Shown here: positions 1 to 11,660 of the stretch, piece by piece | How positions within the stretch are numbered: position 1 is the stretch's first letter | Layout of the letters: each line of letters opens with the position of its first letter | Assembly (NCBI GenBank): GCA_002633005.1 | Contig: NMRA01000328.1 | Coordinates: 187,195-251,194 of the forward strand | DNA: 64,000 bases | Reading direction: 5' to 3' | Source: Phoronis australis | Lineage: Eukaryota > Phoronida > Phoronidae | Translations under genes and position numbers: made by a program | The notes under the pieces: generated by a model | Databases searched by the model: none | What the model was told of the DNA's origin: nothing | Seen by the model: only the letters and a program-made list of their open reading frames with translations

Positions 1-155
1 ACTCCAGAAGTGACGTTTAAGGGTTAAGAATTTCCTGCCATTTTGTTTTCATGTTATTAGTCTGACTGTTTGAGCTCTCCAGTCATTCATTGTTTTCATT
101 ACCTGGGTTGTGATAAGTTCAGTGGTAGTATGAATTTGTTTAGGAGTCAGTCAAC

Positions 156-654
156 ATGCCACATTGTTGCTGCATAATGAGGTGTACTCATTATGGTCTC
201 ACTCACACTTTGGTAATGCCATTACACCGCTTTCCGAAAGATGACATGCTCTGCCGTACTTGGCTCATTTCTGTAAAGAAGGCACTGTCATCCTACACGC
301 AACGTACAAAGCAGTGGAGAATTACCGAGTGTGAGGCAAGCATTTTCTGTCATCGCATTACGAAAGGGATAAGTACGTGGAATTGGTGTAGGTTCCTGCA
401 AAACAATGTAGATGGGTGCCATACTGTCATTGCTGATTCCCCGCAATGCCCCATCGCCACCCCTGAGAAGAGTATTTTTGAAGCGAGTAGCCTCACGAGC
501 TGTGTCCTCTACAGCGACTGGAAGCCCTCCCGGACCGAATTTATCCCAGAGCGTGCAATTCCTGGAACTAGCAGTGATTGACCCTGTGCTAGTGTTGTCT
601 CCAGCCCGGCCAGAACCTGTAAGCAGCCTGGCTGCAGCGATGTTGACTAAGTGA
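156..654 (+). pseudogene. THAP-domain protein of a DNA transposon, frameshifted
   Basis: The start MPHCCCIMRCTHY, then HRFPKDD and RTWL, follow the THAP zinc-finger layout, a C2CH DNA-binding domain common in P-element and Kolobok-type transposases. In copy 2 the matching downstream motif is VCGKHFLPSDC, which carries the second C-x2-H pair. Here that site is shifted out of frame at about 330-350. The frame from 412 (IPRNAPSPPLRRVFLKR) matches the region after the THAP domain in copy 2. The coding sequence is therefore broken into two frames. No catalytic transposase domain remains. Confidence 0.7.
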
Positions 655-751
655 ATACAGGTCCAGTGCGACACCTTGAGTGGGGAGAACAGTTGCTCGT
701 CCAGTGATCTGGCCGCTGAGCCAAACTTTGATAAGTTTATTACAGACTTGA

Positions 752-1105
752 CTAAAGTACTGGAGCTAGAAGGTGCCAGGTGTGTGGCGAGGGAGTCACA
801 CAGCGGAATTTAAGCAGCCTTTGGGTGCTCAGGCCACCATCCAGTGAGAACAGGATAGGCTTTCCACTGAGGTCGGCATAAAAGTGCACACCGTGCACTT
901 GCACCAAGACAAGTCCCACCATGTCTGCTCTCAACCTCTGCACTGCTGTCTGTGCATATCCTGTCTCACTATACTCGGGCTCAAACATATATCCACCCAC
1001 TGACTGTTCGTGAAAAATTTCCCCGTCACCACTGCTATGAACAATGCCTCCGTCACTCATGTCACTGTGTCTGTGATATGGGTCGCCCAGTCCAGCCATT
1101 TTCAA
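752..1105 (-). pseudogene. P2X7-like (GYxFEPEYS) protein fragment
   Basis: A minus-strand frame with a Ser/Asp-rich start (HSDMSDGGIVHSSGDGE) and then GYMFEPEYSETGYAQTAVQR. GYxFEPEY preceded by acidic residues begins many invertebrate proteins named after the cysteine-rich tail of P2X7. The expected cysteine-rich zinc-binding part after RLRADM is missing, so this is a truncated copy. It faces the THAP fragment, which suggests the parent element carried two convergent genes. Confidence 0.5.
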
Positions 1106-1313
1106 GCTACTAAAAACTATACAATCCCTTAATCCAACGTAACTGAGTTCTCTAACAACCTAGCTTGTCGTATAATACTCGTGGATGGGAAGTGGTGACG
1201 ACAATTTTAGGAGACCAGCACAAAAACAACAGTAGAACAGATCCTCACAGTAAACTTTAATGCACTAAGAAAAAAAATGGTGGGAAAAAACCCCTAAATA
1301 TCACTTCTGGAGT

Positions 1314-3939
1314 AAGGCACGACTAATTAATAAAATTACAGGAAGCCCCAATTAACGGAAACATATGTCTGGGATAATTAACATACTGTGTTTTTACTAA
1401 AAATGACATGAAAAAATGTTGCCTTCCCCTTAAACACCTGGAGGTTTATGGTCCAAATCCTGACCAATCATGATGCAAGAATTTCATCATTCCCGGCTGT
1501 ACACCTGTCAAGTGGTAAAATGTTTAGCACTTGAGACAATGTACTCATTAAGCATTTGAAGAATAACTTGAAAAATGACAAATTTCTCAACATTAGCACC
1601 GTCAATTAATGTGAAGAACAGCATTTTCTCACAACTTAAGACTACAGTTATAATCTGTTTTGTAGCTCTCTCATGTAACTGATTTGAACCTATATTCTCT
1701 TCAAAGTATACAATATAGTTTAAAACTGCAGTTTGTCTAGATTAGGTGCTCCAATATTAACAGGAAACCCCACCGAAGATTGATAAGTTAAATGCTAAGC
1801 GAGGTAGCTTATAAAAACAGCAAACCAGACAAAGAAGCAGATGGTAAGAGGCACTAACATCAAAAATAAATAACACAATTTCTTCTATGTGCTAAGGTAA
1901 CACAGACTGTAAAAGAACTAAAAAGAACAAAAAATGAAAATAGTCTCCAACGATCATTAGATAAATCAGCTTTTTGCCTCATGTAAGAGGTTGATATCTA
2001 CTGTCTGAAGGTTCAAAATAGGTTCCTTGGTCTGAAGGTTCTATAGTCCAAAGATTCGATATTCCAACAACAAACCTTGATGGAAGGTTCTTTATTCTGA
2101 AGTTCTATAGTCCAAAGGTTCTATAGTTGGTTCTATGTAACATGAACACTATGGACCACTTTTTTGAAATAGTTTGAAGTATAGAAGCTTTGGACTATGG
2201 ATACACAGTCCCCGGGTAAGAGAGCTACTGAATATTTAAGAGAGTAATGGATTTGTATTCTAAGATATCACCACATTTGTTACCCGGTATGTGATGCTAC
2301 TACAGTAGACAATAGGGTGTTGACTAAAAGACAAAAATCAAATTGGACCTTTTATTCTTATACAATTGACATCAATTTTCCTTTTCCTTAACAAATCGTT
2401 GATTTTATTAAAGTTTGGTCAACTCTGAAGTTCAAAACTGGCACATAGGGAATTCTATTAAAAAGATGTCAGTCACGTGACAATTATGACCATTTCTGTG
2501 AGCACACAAGGCTAACGACACCAGTTGACTTAAGTTGTAGTCATGACGTTTTATACACAACAAGATTAAGGCTTGTAGTGAATGAGGGACAATCCCATGA
2601 CAGATATTTTGTTGTCCTAAGAAGCTCAGAAATTTACTTAGCAACTCACTGGACATCAATTCGGGCTTCTTAGATATACTAATGCTTTTTAAAGGCATGA
2701 AATCATTGGATGAAAGGTCAAAGTTTATAGTGATCTTCAGCAGGACAGAATATGAAATGCAGCTTTGGAATAGTTAGTGTTAATTTACATCTAAATTTAT
2801 CATTTCTATGCAATGTTGTATTGTATTGTTTTGTATTGCATTATTTTTTTTCACATGGACATATGTAGTTATTTTATGTTAACATATGGATATTGGTGGA
2901 GCCTGTGTCTGCAATAAGGTTCTTCATTCTTTCATTCATTACACTATTTAGAGGTGAAATTCGTTTTACCAAAGTTTCGATAAGTGGGAAAATTTGGTTA
3001 ACTCTGGTCGTTAATTTGCAAGTGAAAATAGTACGACTTAAAAGCGAAACCTCAGTGTAGCGGGAGCAGCCAAAGTGAAGTTTTGCCGAAGTTATCAGTA
3101 GAGGTCGCAGCAACGATATACAATCATGTGAGATTCACAAAACGCGTTCTTTGATATTGTAGCGAAGCCGATGCTCTCTCAACTAGACAGACGTAAATAA
3201 ATCAAAGAAAGCATATCAGATGAAAAACGAAACTGATCGTTTTCATAAACACTTGTAAATGGCAGGAGAACAATTTTCAGTTAACCTCCAACTCACTACT
3301 CCATATTCGTTTGAGAGTACGAATGAACAGCATCGTCTGGTGTCATAACGATAACTTTGATATAGCTGTTGAGTTCGAAAAGTAAGCGAAGTTTCAGTAA
3401 AGTATCAGTGAACTGAAGTTCCCCAAATGGGAAAGTGCCTTTACACAGCTCATTAGAAGCTTGGTAACAGTTGTAATTGGCTTCTCCATTAGGTCATCAG
3501 TGACCATTAATTCTACTGTCTTGACACAATGGTGTAAGCACAATTATACAGCTACACCAGAGCATTTCATTTTGTGCACTCTCATAGCCTAATTGACATT
3601 GTTTAGAGGGTAATTCTTTTGTGTGCCAATCCCTTTGACAGTTAGGGTCTTGTGTTGCATAACCTTCTAAAAGAATGTTGACCGTATTTTCAGCAGTTAA
3701 CAGAAAATGGCACCAATCACAGTCAGGAGGACTGAGAGCCACCATTTAACTGCTTTCAAAATGCCCCAGTAATCACTGTATGTCATTCTGATTTTTAAAT
3801 TAAAACAAGAAAATATGATGTTTAATCAACAATGCAAAATGTTTAACAATAGCAACGGCTGGCAGAACGCTGAAGTGTGCCTACCATGTGCACAGCATAA
3901 ACCGCATATACTAAATGGAGCAAAATTGCTCGTATATTT
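1314..3939. other. No gene recognised; AT-rich
   Basis: Only short open frames with no family motif are present. The frame at 3113-2874 (minus) is the longest clean one near here and is unrecognised. A local repeat at 2006-2191 is listed separately. Confidence 0.6.
2006..2191. repeat. Short direct and inverted repeats of ATAGTCCAAAGNTTCTATA
   Basis: GGTTCTATAGTCCAAAG occurs near 2037 and TTCTATAGTCCAAAGG near 2104. An inverted copy (TATAGAAGCTTTGGACTATG) lies near 2181. Together they could fold into a hairpin. It looks like a decayed small repeat. Confidence 0.6.
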
Positions 3940-5360
3940 GAAATAGCCTGTATTAGGGGATGCACAGCAATTCATCAGTGGTCTCCTCAGCAGGAACACA
4001 CTTGTGGCAAGACCAAAAAACTGGCACTCGGGGGGCACAGTGGTAGTTAGATATGTCCAAATGTCATCATCTGTTGTCACGCTCATAGAAATACACTTGC
4101 CACATTTCACAAAGATCCAGCAGGGAAAAACAGAAAACGCAAAAAAACCAAAGCTGCCACTAGGGGATGCCACAGTAGTCACATGGTCCAAAAATCATCA
4201 AAAATGCTCTTCCCACTAGGAACACATTAACCAATTTTCAAAACAATTGTTAGAGTGGTTTGTCCAATAGAGATGGACGACAAAACCTGAGACTAAAACA
4301 TAATAAAAAACTGCCAATGGGAAGCGTACACTATGTCAAATCCATCTGAAAATGAAAAGGTGTCATTGCCTCATTAAATTTCATAAAAATCCATCAAGGA
4401 ACTCCAAAAATACAGAGGAAAACATAAAAAATAAAATTGCCAGTAAAGGCACAGCAGGATCCGTCTGAACATCATCATCACCATTTTTCATCTCCATATT
4501 AAATTTAATAAAGAACCTGCACATGGTTTATGAGATACATCCCCGGATGCAAAGAAAACAAAACTGCCACTAGAAGTCCAAAAATCATTGTCAGCCGTCC
4601 TCTTCCCAGTAAGAACATATTTTTAAATTTTCATAATCATCCTATTTAGAGTGGTTTGGTCGATGCCAAAAACAGACTCAAAAATAATAAAAGTGGCCAC
4701 TAAGTGGCATGCACTGCGTCAACTCCATCTGAAAACAGAAAGATATCATCACCTCCTTTAAAACAGAAATCAATTTTGCCAAATTTCATAAAAATCTGTC
4801 CACGAATTCCAAAGATATAGAAGAAATTGGGAAAAAATGCTACTAGGGGGCACAGAGGCGATTGGATCCTGTCCGAAAGTGATCGTCATCAGTTGTCATC
4901 TTCATATTAATACACTTGCCAAAGTTAACAAAGATGCTGCAGATGGTTTAGGAGATACAGCCATGGATGTAAAGAACATAACTGCCATTAGGAAGAGCCA
5001 CTGTAGTTGGAGCTGTCTGAAAATCATTGTCGGCCGTCCTCTTTCCAGTAGAAACATACGGTATATGCCAATTTTCATAATAATTGGCCTATAGAGGGGT
5101 GGGTGGCAAAAACAGACTAAAAAATGCTAGAAAATGGCCACTAGGTAGTACAAAATACGTCAAATTCATTTGAAAATGTGAATGTGGCATCATCTTCCCA
5201 ATAGATACCTATTTGCCAAATTTCATGATAATCCGTTAAAAATACACGAACATAGAGAGGCAAACGTAAAAAATAAAATTGCCACTAGGGGGCACATTGG
5301 TAGTTAGATATGTCCTAAAATTTGCTCGTGCTGTCCCATCCATGAGAACACATCAGGAAA
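3940..5360 (+). repeat. Higher-order tandem array with CTCF-like cores, array 1
   Basis: About ten diverged monomers of roughly 125-155 bp. The monomers fall into three types that repeat in order: A (GGGGGCACANNGGTAGT), B (GCCACAGTAGTC) and C (AAGTGGCAT...GTCAAATCC). Cores lie near 4022, 4155, 4311, 4438, 4563, 4694, 4838, 4980, 5133 and 5279. The higher-order period is therefore about 400-440 bp. The best cores read GCCACTAGGGGGCAC. Each monomer also carries CAAATTTCAtaAAAATC-like text. No coding function is apparent. Confidence 0.85.
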
Positions 5361-5384
5361 ATTTTATGAACATAATAGCAAGGG

Positions 5385-5427
5385 AGGGAGGGATGGAGGG
5401 AGAGGGAGAGAGAAAGAGAGAGAGAGC
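5385..5427 (+). repeat. Purine-rich microsatellite (GGGA/GA)n
   Basis: A run of GGGAGGGAGGGATGG passing into GAGAGAGAG. It is a simple homopurine tract. Confidence 0.9.
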
Positions 5428-6676
5428 TTCCTTGTACTGACACAGTTTGCTGGCTATGACAATTAGATGACATAACCCAAACACCAAAATGGCATTCTAG
5501 AAATGTTCACAAGAGACAATCTGAACATGGCAGACAAAATGGCTCTGACTGGGGGTCTTGGTGGGCGCTGGAGCATGAAAGGGCTTTTTAAAGACTTCCT
5601 TTTCAACCGATAAAGGCAGTGATCAAAGGACTAGTGAGAATTTGAGAACAGCAATCATTTGTTTACATTTAATATTCAGTGGTGACAGATAACAACACAA
5701 ATATTTTCAATTGGATGAGTCGAGTGAGGAGGTCTAGTTCACTGTTCTTACCAAATATTATATACCAGCATTTTGGTTTACAACCCAAGAAAACTGGTGT
5801 AAACAGAAACTAACTTTGTGGTTCAACTTGAGAGTTGGAAGTTAATGCGAAAATTGGTATATCTTATGTTTATTGAGAGACTCATTAAATCTAATTTAGA
5901 GTTTCCCTGCAGCTGCAATTTTTGAGGACATAACAATCTAATATGCAATCCTTAAGAAAATTGGGTGTTGGTTAGCGTTGGTATTTTACTGGTATTTGAA
6001 AATATATTACAAATGTTTGGATAAAGTGTTCCTCTGTCTATAACAACTTTTACACAAAAGCTGCATTGTGGTCATGTGAAACCTGTGTTGAGTAGCATTG
6101 AACTACAATTTGAAACTTGCTGTTCCTAAACCATGATTCTGGTTTAATCGCAGCTTACTTGGTTCTGTGTGTTTTCATTACCCCTATCTAAGTGTATAAA
6201 GACAGTAAACTATGCCCCAGATGAATACTTTCTTCTTTAGACCTGTTCCGCAAGTTAAATTCCAAAACTTATTTCAAGTCATTTGGAAAATAGATGACAA
6301 CTACAATAAAAGCACCTTCTCGCACTCACTACTTGCACAACTTTATTTGCAAGAATTACAACCAGTTCACTAGTCCAAACATAAGTACTGAGAAAAGCAG
6401 AAGTCACTTCAGTCTAGACAAAATCACACTGTCCATGTTTCAAGTACAATTCTACAAGTTGCAACAAAACCAAAGTTTGCCACATGTTCAGTGCTGTGGT
6501 GGTAAAATTATAGGTAAGTAAGTGCCGAAAGCCCACCGTATCACCTTGAGCACTGAACGTAAATTACGGTGCGTAGGCGCAATGTTCAAATACCAAAAGG
6601 TGGTTGACTGCGCCTACGTGCACCTATGCCCCACTACAGCACTGCACATGTTTGCTGGAAACAGAAACATTGTTCA
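5428..6676. other. No gene recognised
   Basis: AT-rich sequence with short frames such as 6294-6521 and 6522-6767 that lack motifs. I see no splice-supported exon. Confidence 0.55.
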
Positions 6677-7190
6677 GTTACACCTTTTGCACGCATTTCT
6701 ACAGGAGTGGTGCATTTTTATCCCCAGAACTCTAGCAAAGCCCAATGTCACAACATCAAATGCCTGAGACTCCATCCAATCCCTCACTTGCCAAAGGCTC
6801 AGACCTATTGTTAGAGGTGGTGAGGCTTGATTAAGCCTGATCTTATCTGGTCATAAACAGTGGTAAACAACTCAGGCCTAATTTACAAAAGCTTCAGACT
6901 AAAAGTTCGAAAAAATAACCTATAGTACAAGATGTTTTTCCAGGCAGCAAAAAATTAACAGAGTTGAGTCTTTGGTTTGCAAAAATCCCAAACAATCAAC
7001 AGAAGCCAAAAACACAACTTGAATAGCACCCAAAAGACTTTAGATTTCAAAGTACTGATTACATTTCCACTTCCTTACTTTAAAGATCTCCACATACAAT
7101 AGACAGGTTCAATAGGCCTTGCAAACATTTTGTATTTTCAGAAGGCTTTGGGGGTAACGGATGTTAACGACAGAAACTCTTGTCATGAAA
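6677..7190 (+). repeat. Dispersed repeat, copy A
   Basis: 6677-6900 matches 10098-10312 (CAGTTACACCTTTTGNACNC, later TTATCTGGTCATAAAC and CAACTCAGGCCT). 7085-7190 matches 11285-11380 (TCTCCACATACA...GGTTCAATAGG, TTTTCAGAAGGCTTTG). The order is the same in both places. The spacing is longer in the other copy because of a nested palindrome. Confidence 0.75.
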
Positions 7191-7602
7191 GACTCATCTG
7201 ATTAAAGCGATTTTTTATCTCTGTAGAAAAATATGACAAAGATAAGATTCATTCTGCTTATTTTTAGCATTTGACATTGGAGAGGCTGCAGTGTAACATC
7301 TTTGTATGAACCAGACTTGATGTATTGTTCCAAAGTTACAAATATTTTCACACCTGAAAACACCCACTTTCACACTCTCTACAGTTTCACCAACTATGAA
7401 TGGAATGTGATGGCACCATGGTGCAGCTATTACTTCACACCCTTGGTCAATAACCCTGGCTTAGTTTTAAAAACAACTTATGACCCTAGCTGCCTGTCTC
7501 AGAACAAAGGGGTGACAATTACACTTACACAAAAGAATGTGTTAAATCACTGGTAGCATTCAAGGTTCTATGGTCCCATTAAGTCATTAGTAGAGCTACT
7601 GC

Positions 7603-7830
7603 TGGTGTCACCTTCAATGACATGACGTCATCATACTTGGACCAATGTGTAATGCAGTTTGCAACATCCTACTATGACATCCCATGAGGTCACCTTCAAT
7701 GACTTCAAGTTATCATTCACAAAGTCAGCATCCATGGACCAATGTGTTACACTGCAAGTAACGCCTACTGTCAAACGGGCTAGGGTCCCATTACTGGGGT
7801 CACCTTCCATGACTAGAAGTTATCGTTTAC
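7603..7830 (+). repeat. Imperfect ~90-110 bp tandem repeat
   Basis: GTCACCTTCAATGAC recurs near 7608, 7690 and 7798 (last as GTCACCTTCCATGAC). Each is followed by AAGTTATC-like text, and the first two by GGACCAATGTGT. The first unit contains a TGACGTCA palindrome. There are about 2.5 diverged units. Confidence 0.7.
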
Positions 7831-8267
7831 AAAGCAAACACTTACAAAAAATCGCTGAAATATTAGTTAGTCAATGCTTTGTGCCAAACGGTCATATAGG
7901 ATGGCATGGTGATTACAAATACGGTAATACATGCGTGACATATGTCCTCAATAATATCATAACAGGTCACGGCCCACCAGTACAGGTTGCATTCTTCAAG
8001 GTTAGTGTATTCTGATGACATCACAAAGTTGATTTTGTCGCTTTATTGCACCTGTTTAGGTCCAGTATTAAAAAAGTGAATTTGGTACCTTCAGATATAC
8101 CTTGAATCCAGATCTTAGATAGGCTGAGCCACTGTAACAGCTAGCTTATGGCTGGCAATTCTGAGATCATTTGGGATGGGGTGCAATTTTGATTGGATTG
8201 ATTTGATATCACAAAGCAATGTATTCGATAAAAGCAAAACATCCCATGGTTAAACACCCACATTTTC

Positions 8268-8345
8268 AGAGTTTGACTTATAAATTTGACTTACAAATTT
8301 GACTTATAAATTTGTCTTATAAATTTGACATATAAATTTGTCCAA
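8268..8345 (+). repeat. 15-bp minisatellite (AAATTTGACTTATAA)n
   Basis: Five near-identical units of ACTTATAAATTTG / ACTTACAAATTTG in a row. It is AT-rich with no coding sense. Confidence 0.9.
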
Positions 8346-10061
8346 CTTTGCAAATTGGACTTGGCATAAAACATATTTAAAAGCAATGTAATTAGATGTC
8401 CATATCAGCGCCATACCAAAAATAAATGGTGCCTTAGTAAAACATTTTATTTCTTCAAAAAGATTCAACGGATGATGAAGCTGTTACTCTGATACCTGTG
8501 GTGGATTTTGTGTTTTATGTGTCTACCTGGAATACTTGAGTCAAAAACATTCAAAAGCATTCACAAACAATGCCAAATAACTAAAGAAGGAAACACTATT
8601 CAGAGGCAAAAACTAGAAGTATGTTTTAAAGTTAATTTACAGGTCCATTTAACATGTTAGTTTAAAATATGAATTTCATCAATTTCTATTTTTTTTGTAA
8701 TTTTTATTAAACTCAAACATCTCAAAATATGTAAATATGTCTCTGTTCATTTAGCAGATTTTTCAGAAAGCTTTATTAAACAAATTTTGTAGTGTTTGGT
8801 AGATTTGTTAAGAATTTGCCCTCCCAGATCAATTCAAAACAACACAATGGCATCTAGAATGTTAATTTCATGTAAAACACAACAGATATGCGTAAATAAA
8901 ATACACTAAAACCAGATGTTATTACTTGCAAATTGCAATCTTTGTTGAAGAAAATTGGCAGCATAAGGAAAAATGGGGGATATAGAAGCATTCAAGTGGA
9001 ATTATGAAAATAAAATGGCCGCTATGCTTCTGCCATCAATGATTGGACCGCGATGAAACACAAAAAGGCATTAAAGATTCAGATGTTGCGTAAACCTCAT
9101 GCCTGAATTAGACGAGAAATGCGACCTGTTGTGTGCGAAACACACAAAATTATTCACAAATGAGATGGACAGAGTGGCATACTTGATGCAATTTATTGCC
9201 CCAACTTATAAGAGTCCTGAGCAGGCTGCCTGGAACCATAAGTTTGTCATTTTGAACTTGGAAGGGGTAACTACTCTGCATAGTGGCTAAGAATTTTGCA
9301 AACATTTATAAATCATGGGTGTTCTTCACACACGATGGGCCTTTTGAAATTGATACACCATAAATGTCTCAGCAGACCTGTATGAGTAAACACAGCTTAA
9401 CAAAGGGTTTATGGTCCAGGCTAAGGTGATAATTGTTTTATTACCTCCTATGGGTTTTGAAAAGCCAAGCCCAGACCATCCTAAATGGCCAGCACACTTA
9501 CTTGGGATGGTCGAAATTCTTGAGCAAACAGCAAGCCTTTCTTCAGTGAATGACAAGCGATTTCACGCCCCTACACTTTTAAAGCTGATAGTGTCAAAAC
9601 GACAAGAGTTACCAAATGAATTAAGACATTTGTTATCAGTTTTTGACTATGTTGCTAGAGTCCAATCAAATATTAGTGCAACCAGTTTTATTTCTCTCAG
9701 ATTGCAGTCACAGCCATTTTGCTGACTCAGCCAAGGCGTAGAATGAACACACGTATCCACGTACACACAATGAAGACCAAGCACTTTGATTACCAGGGAA
9801 CAAGTGGGTGTTTAAGATAAAATTGGGCAAGTGTTTGTGTGGTCAAAGAAGGCCATAGCTCATGCATAATCCATGATAGATTGTTGATGACAGCCACAAG
9901 AACATGGCCAATTTTAGGTTGTTGTGTTTAGGCAGACTGAATTTGGCAACATACAGTAATGCAACAGAAAAACGACTTTAGCAATTAAAGCTACAAATTT
10001 TCTTGCATAAACCTGACCTTTTAACATGCTGTATGAAAAATTGTTTAAAGCTGCACATCAC
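8346..10061. other. No gene recognised
   Basis: Two plus-strand frames (9099-9290, 63 codons; 9411-9725, 104 codons) show no family motif and no clear splice partners. The 9411 frame contains an amphipathic stretch around KLIVSKRQELPNELRHLLSV but is otherwise anonymous. Confidence 0.5.
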
Positions 10062-11660
10062 CCTGTTTAGGTGGCTAAAAAGTAAATTAGTAAATTTTTC
10101 AGTTACACCTTTTGTACACACTTCTATATGAATCTGTGAATTTTTACCCCAGAGCCTCTAAAAAGTATCAAGTCACATTCAAATCCTTATAGACTCCAAT
10201 CCCTCACATGTCCAAGGCTGATCTATGGTTAGTGTGGCAAGTCTTGATGATGTGCAGTCTTATCTGGTCATAAACTGTGTTTTACAACTCAGGCCTCATT
10301 TACAAAAGCTAAAATTCATAATGTCTTCCAGCAAGAAACATGACATGGGAATAGCGTTTACAGACTGCTAAACCAAGACTAGGCTAGGAGAGGTGCTTTG
10401 CCCTACACGGTGTCACATGACATCAAAGCATTGTTCTGGTAACAGCACGGTACACCCCAGCCAAGCAGGAAGTTAAACCTTTTTATAAAGAAATGCTCCA
10501 TTTACACCGTAACTGAGCTTGTAAATTTCAACTGCCCCTTAACCAAGGTACCTAAACTACATGGTTAACGGACTAATAAACACGGCCCACAGACGCATGA
10601 ACACGACTCACGGACCTGCAAACACTGTCCACTGACTCACAAACGTGGGAACGGACTTACAAAACATGATCCACGCACCCAAATACATGGGACACGGACT
10701 CATAATCCCAAGGAAACACGGTTAACAGACCGCCAAACACAGTTTACGGACAAAATGGAGATGTCAGCTGACCCAGGAAGCCGATGAGTCCGTGATCTGT
10801 GTTTGGCGGTCCGTTAACCGTGTTTCCTCGTGAATATGAGTCCGTGTCCCGTGTATTTGGGTGCATGGACCGTGTTTTGTGAGTCCGTTCCCATGTTTGT
10901 GAGTCAGTGGACGGTGTTTGCAGGTCCGTGAGTCGTCTTCATGCGTCCGTGCCCGTGTTTATGAGTCCGTTGACCGTGTAGTTTAGGTACCTTGTTAAAG
11001 GTTAGAAAATAGTGGGCCAGTACATATTTCTACCAGATTAGCGTTATTTGTTTGGAAACACAAAGGGTTGGGTCATGGGCTATCTGCAGATGATCAGGGT
11101 GAGTGGGGTGATGGTGTAATTTGTAAACACAAGTTTTAAGTCATGAAATTAACACATCAATTGGATCTTTGATTTTTTTAAAATTGGTGAACTATTCAGA
11201 CTCAATTCGTAATAATTTTAAATGGCATTGGAAAGACCTCAACTTGCCTACTGCTGATTATCATGTTTCCATTTCATTAGTTTTGGGGTCTCCACATACA
11301 GGTTCAATAGGCGGTGCAAACCTCTCAGGATTTTCAGAAGGCTTTGTAACTGTAGAAAATGTTGCCATGAGGCCTTATACTCTCATAAAATTGGTCTCAT
11401 ACAGGCCTTATCACAACAATATTCTATTTCTGTCACCAACAAGAACATAGAAACCATCAGTGACACAAGCGCTTCAGAGGTTATTGGGGGCTAAGCAACT
11501 CTAAAATTGCACACATTACCTTTGACTTCATTACCTGTGACTTCATTACCTGTGACTTGAGTTGGTAAGGGAAATGGAATCTTATCACGGTAAGACATAT
11601 TATGATTTTATGAGAGTAAAATACACAATTCAATTTTCATTTATAGCTACCTAAACAGGG
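10062..11660. mobile_element. Large inverted-repeat element with CCTGTTTAGG ends
   Basis: CCTGTTTAGGTGGCTAAAA at 10062 is mirrored at 11660 (TAGCTACCTAAACAGG). Inside are dispersed-repeat copy B (10098-10312, 11285-11450), a nested TTAA-flanked foldback and subterminal inverted stretches. Text around 11366-11440 pairs with 11560-11640 and matches the 221-bp MITE at 22965-23185. No transposase was seen, so it is non-autonomous. Confidence 0.65.
10543..10994. mobile_element. 452-bp foldback element flanked by TTAA
   Basis: The left arm (10543 to about 10757) and right arm (about 10782 to 10994) are inverted copies of about 215 bp with roughly 90% identity by eye. The loop is about 25 bp. The arms start CCAAGGTACCTAAACTAC. 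TTAA lies directly outside both ends (10539-10542, 10995-10998), which fits a 4-bp target duplication. Each arm is built from degenerate GGACTCAYAAACACGG units, so the foldback is also a minisatellite. No protein is encoded. Confidence 0.85.

Larger units (their letters stand above)
1..1313 (+). mobile_element. THAP/P2X7-like TIR element, copy 1 (degenerate)
   Basis: The left end (1-23, ACTCCAGAAGTGACGTTTAA) is mirrored by the right end (1291-1313). Between them lie a plus-strand THAP gene fragment and a convergent minus-strand P2X7-like fragment. A second copy is found at 46144-46562 plus 51182-51784. The element may start just left of the window, so target-site duplications cannot be checked. 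Frameshifts show that it is not active. Confidence 0.75.

Noticed and set aside
10785-10800. Hammerhead-ribozyme-like CCGATGAGTCCGTGA in the foldback
   Set aside because: The core should read CTGATGA and be followed by a closing stem and GAAAC. The first is mutated and the second absent, and ATGAGTCCGTG is just the repeat unit of the minisatellite.
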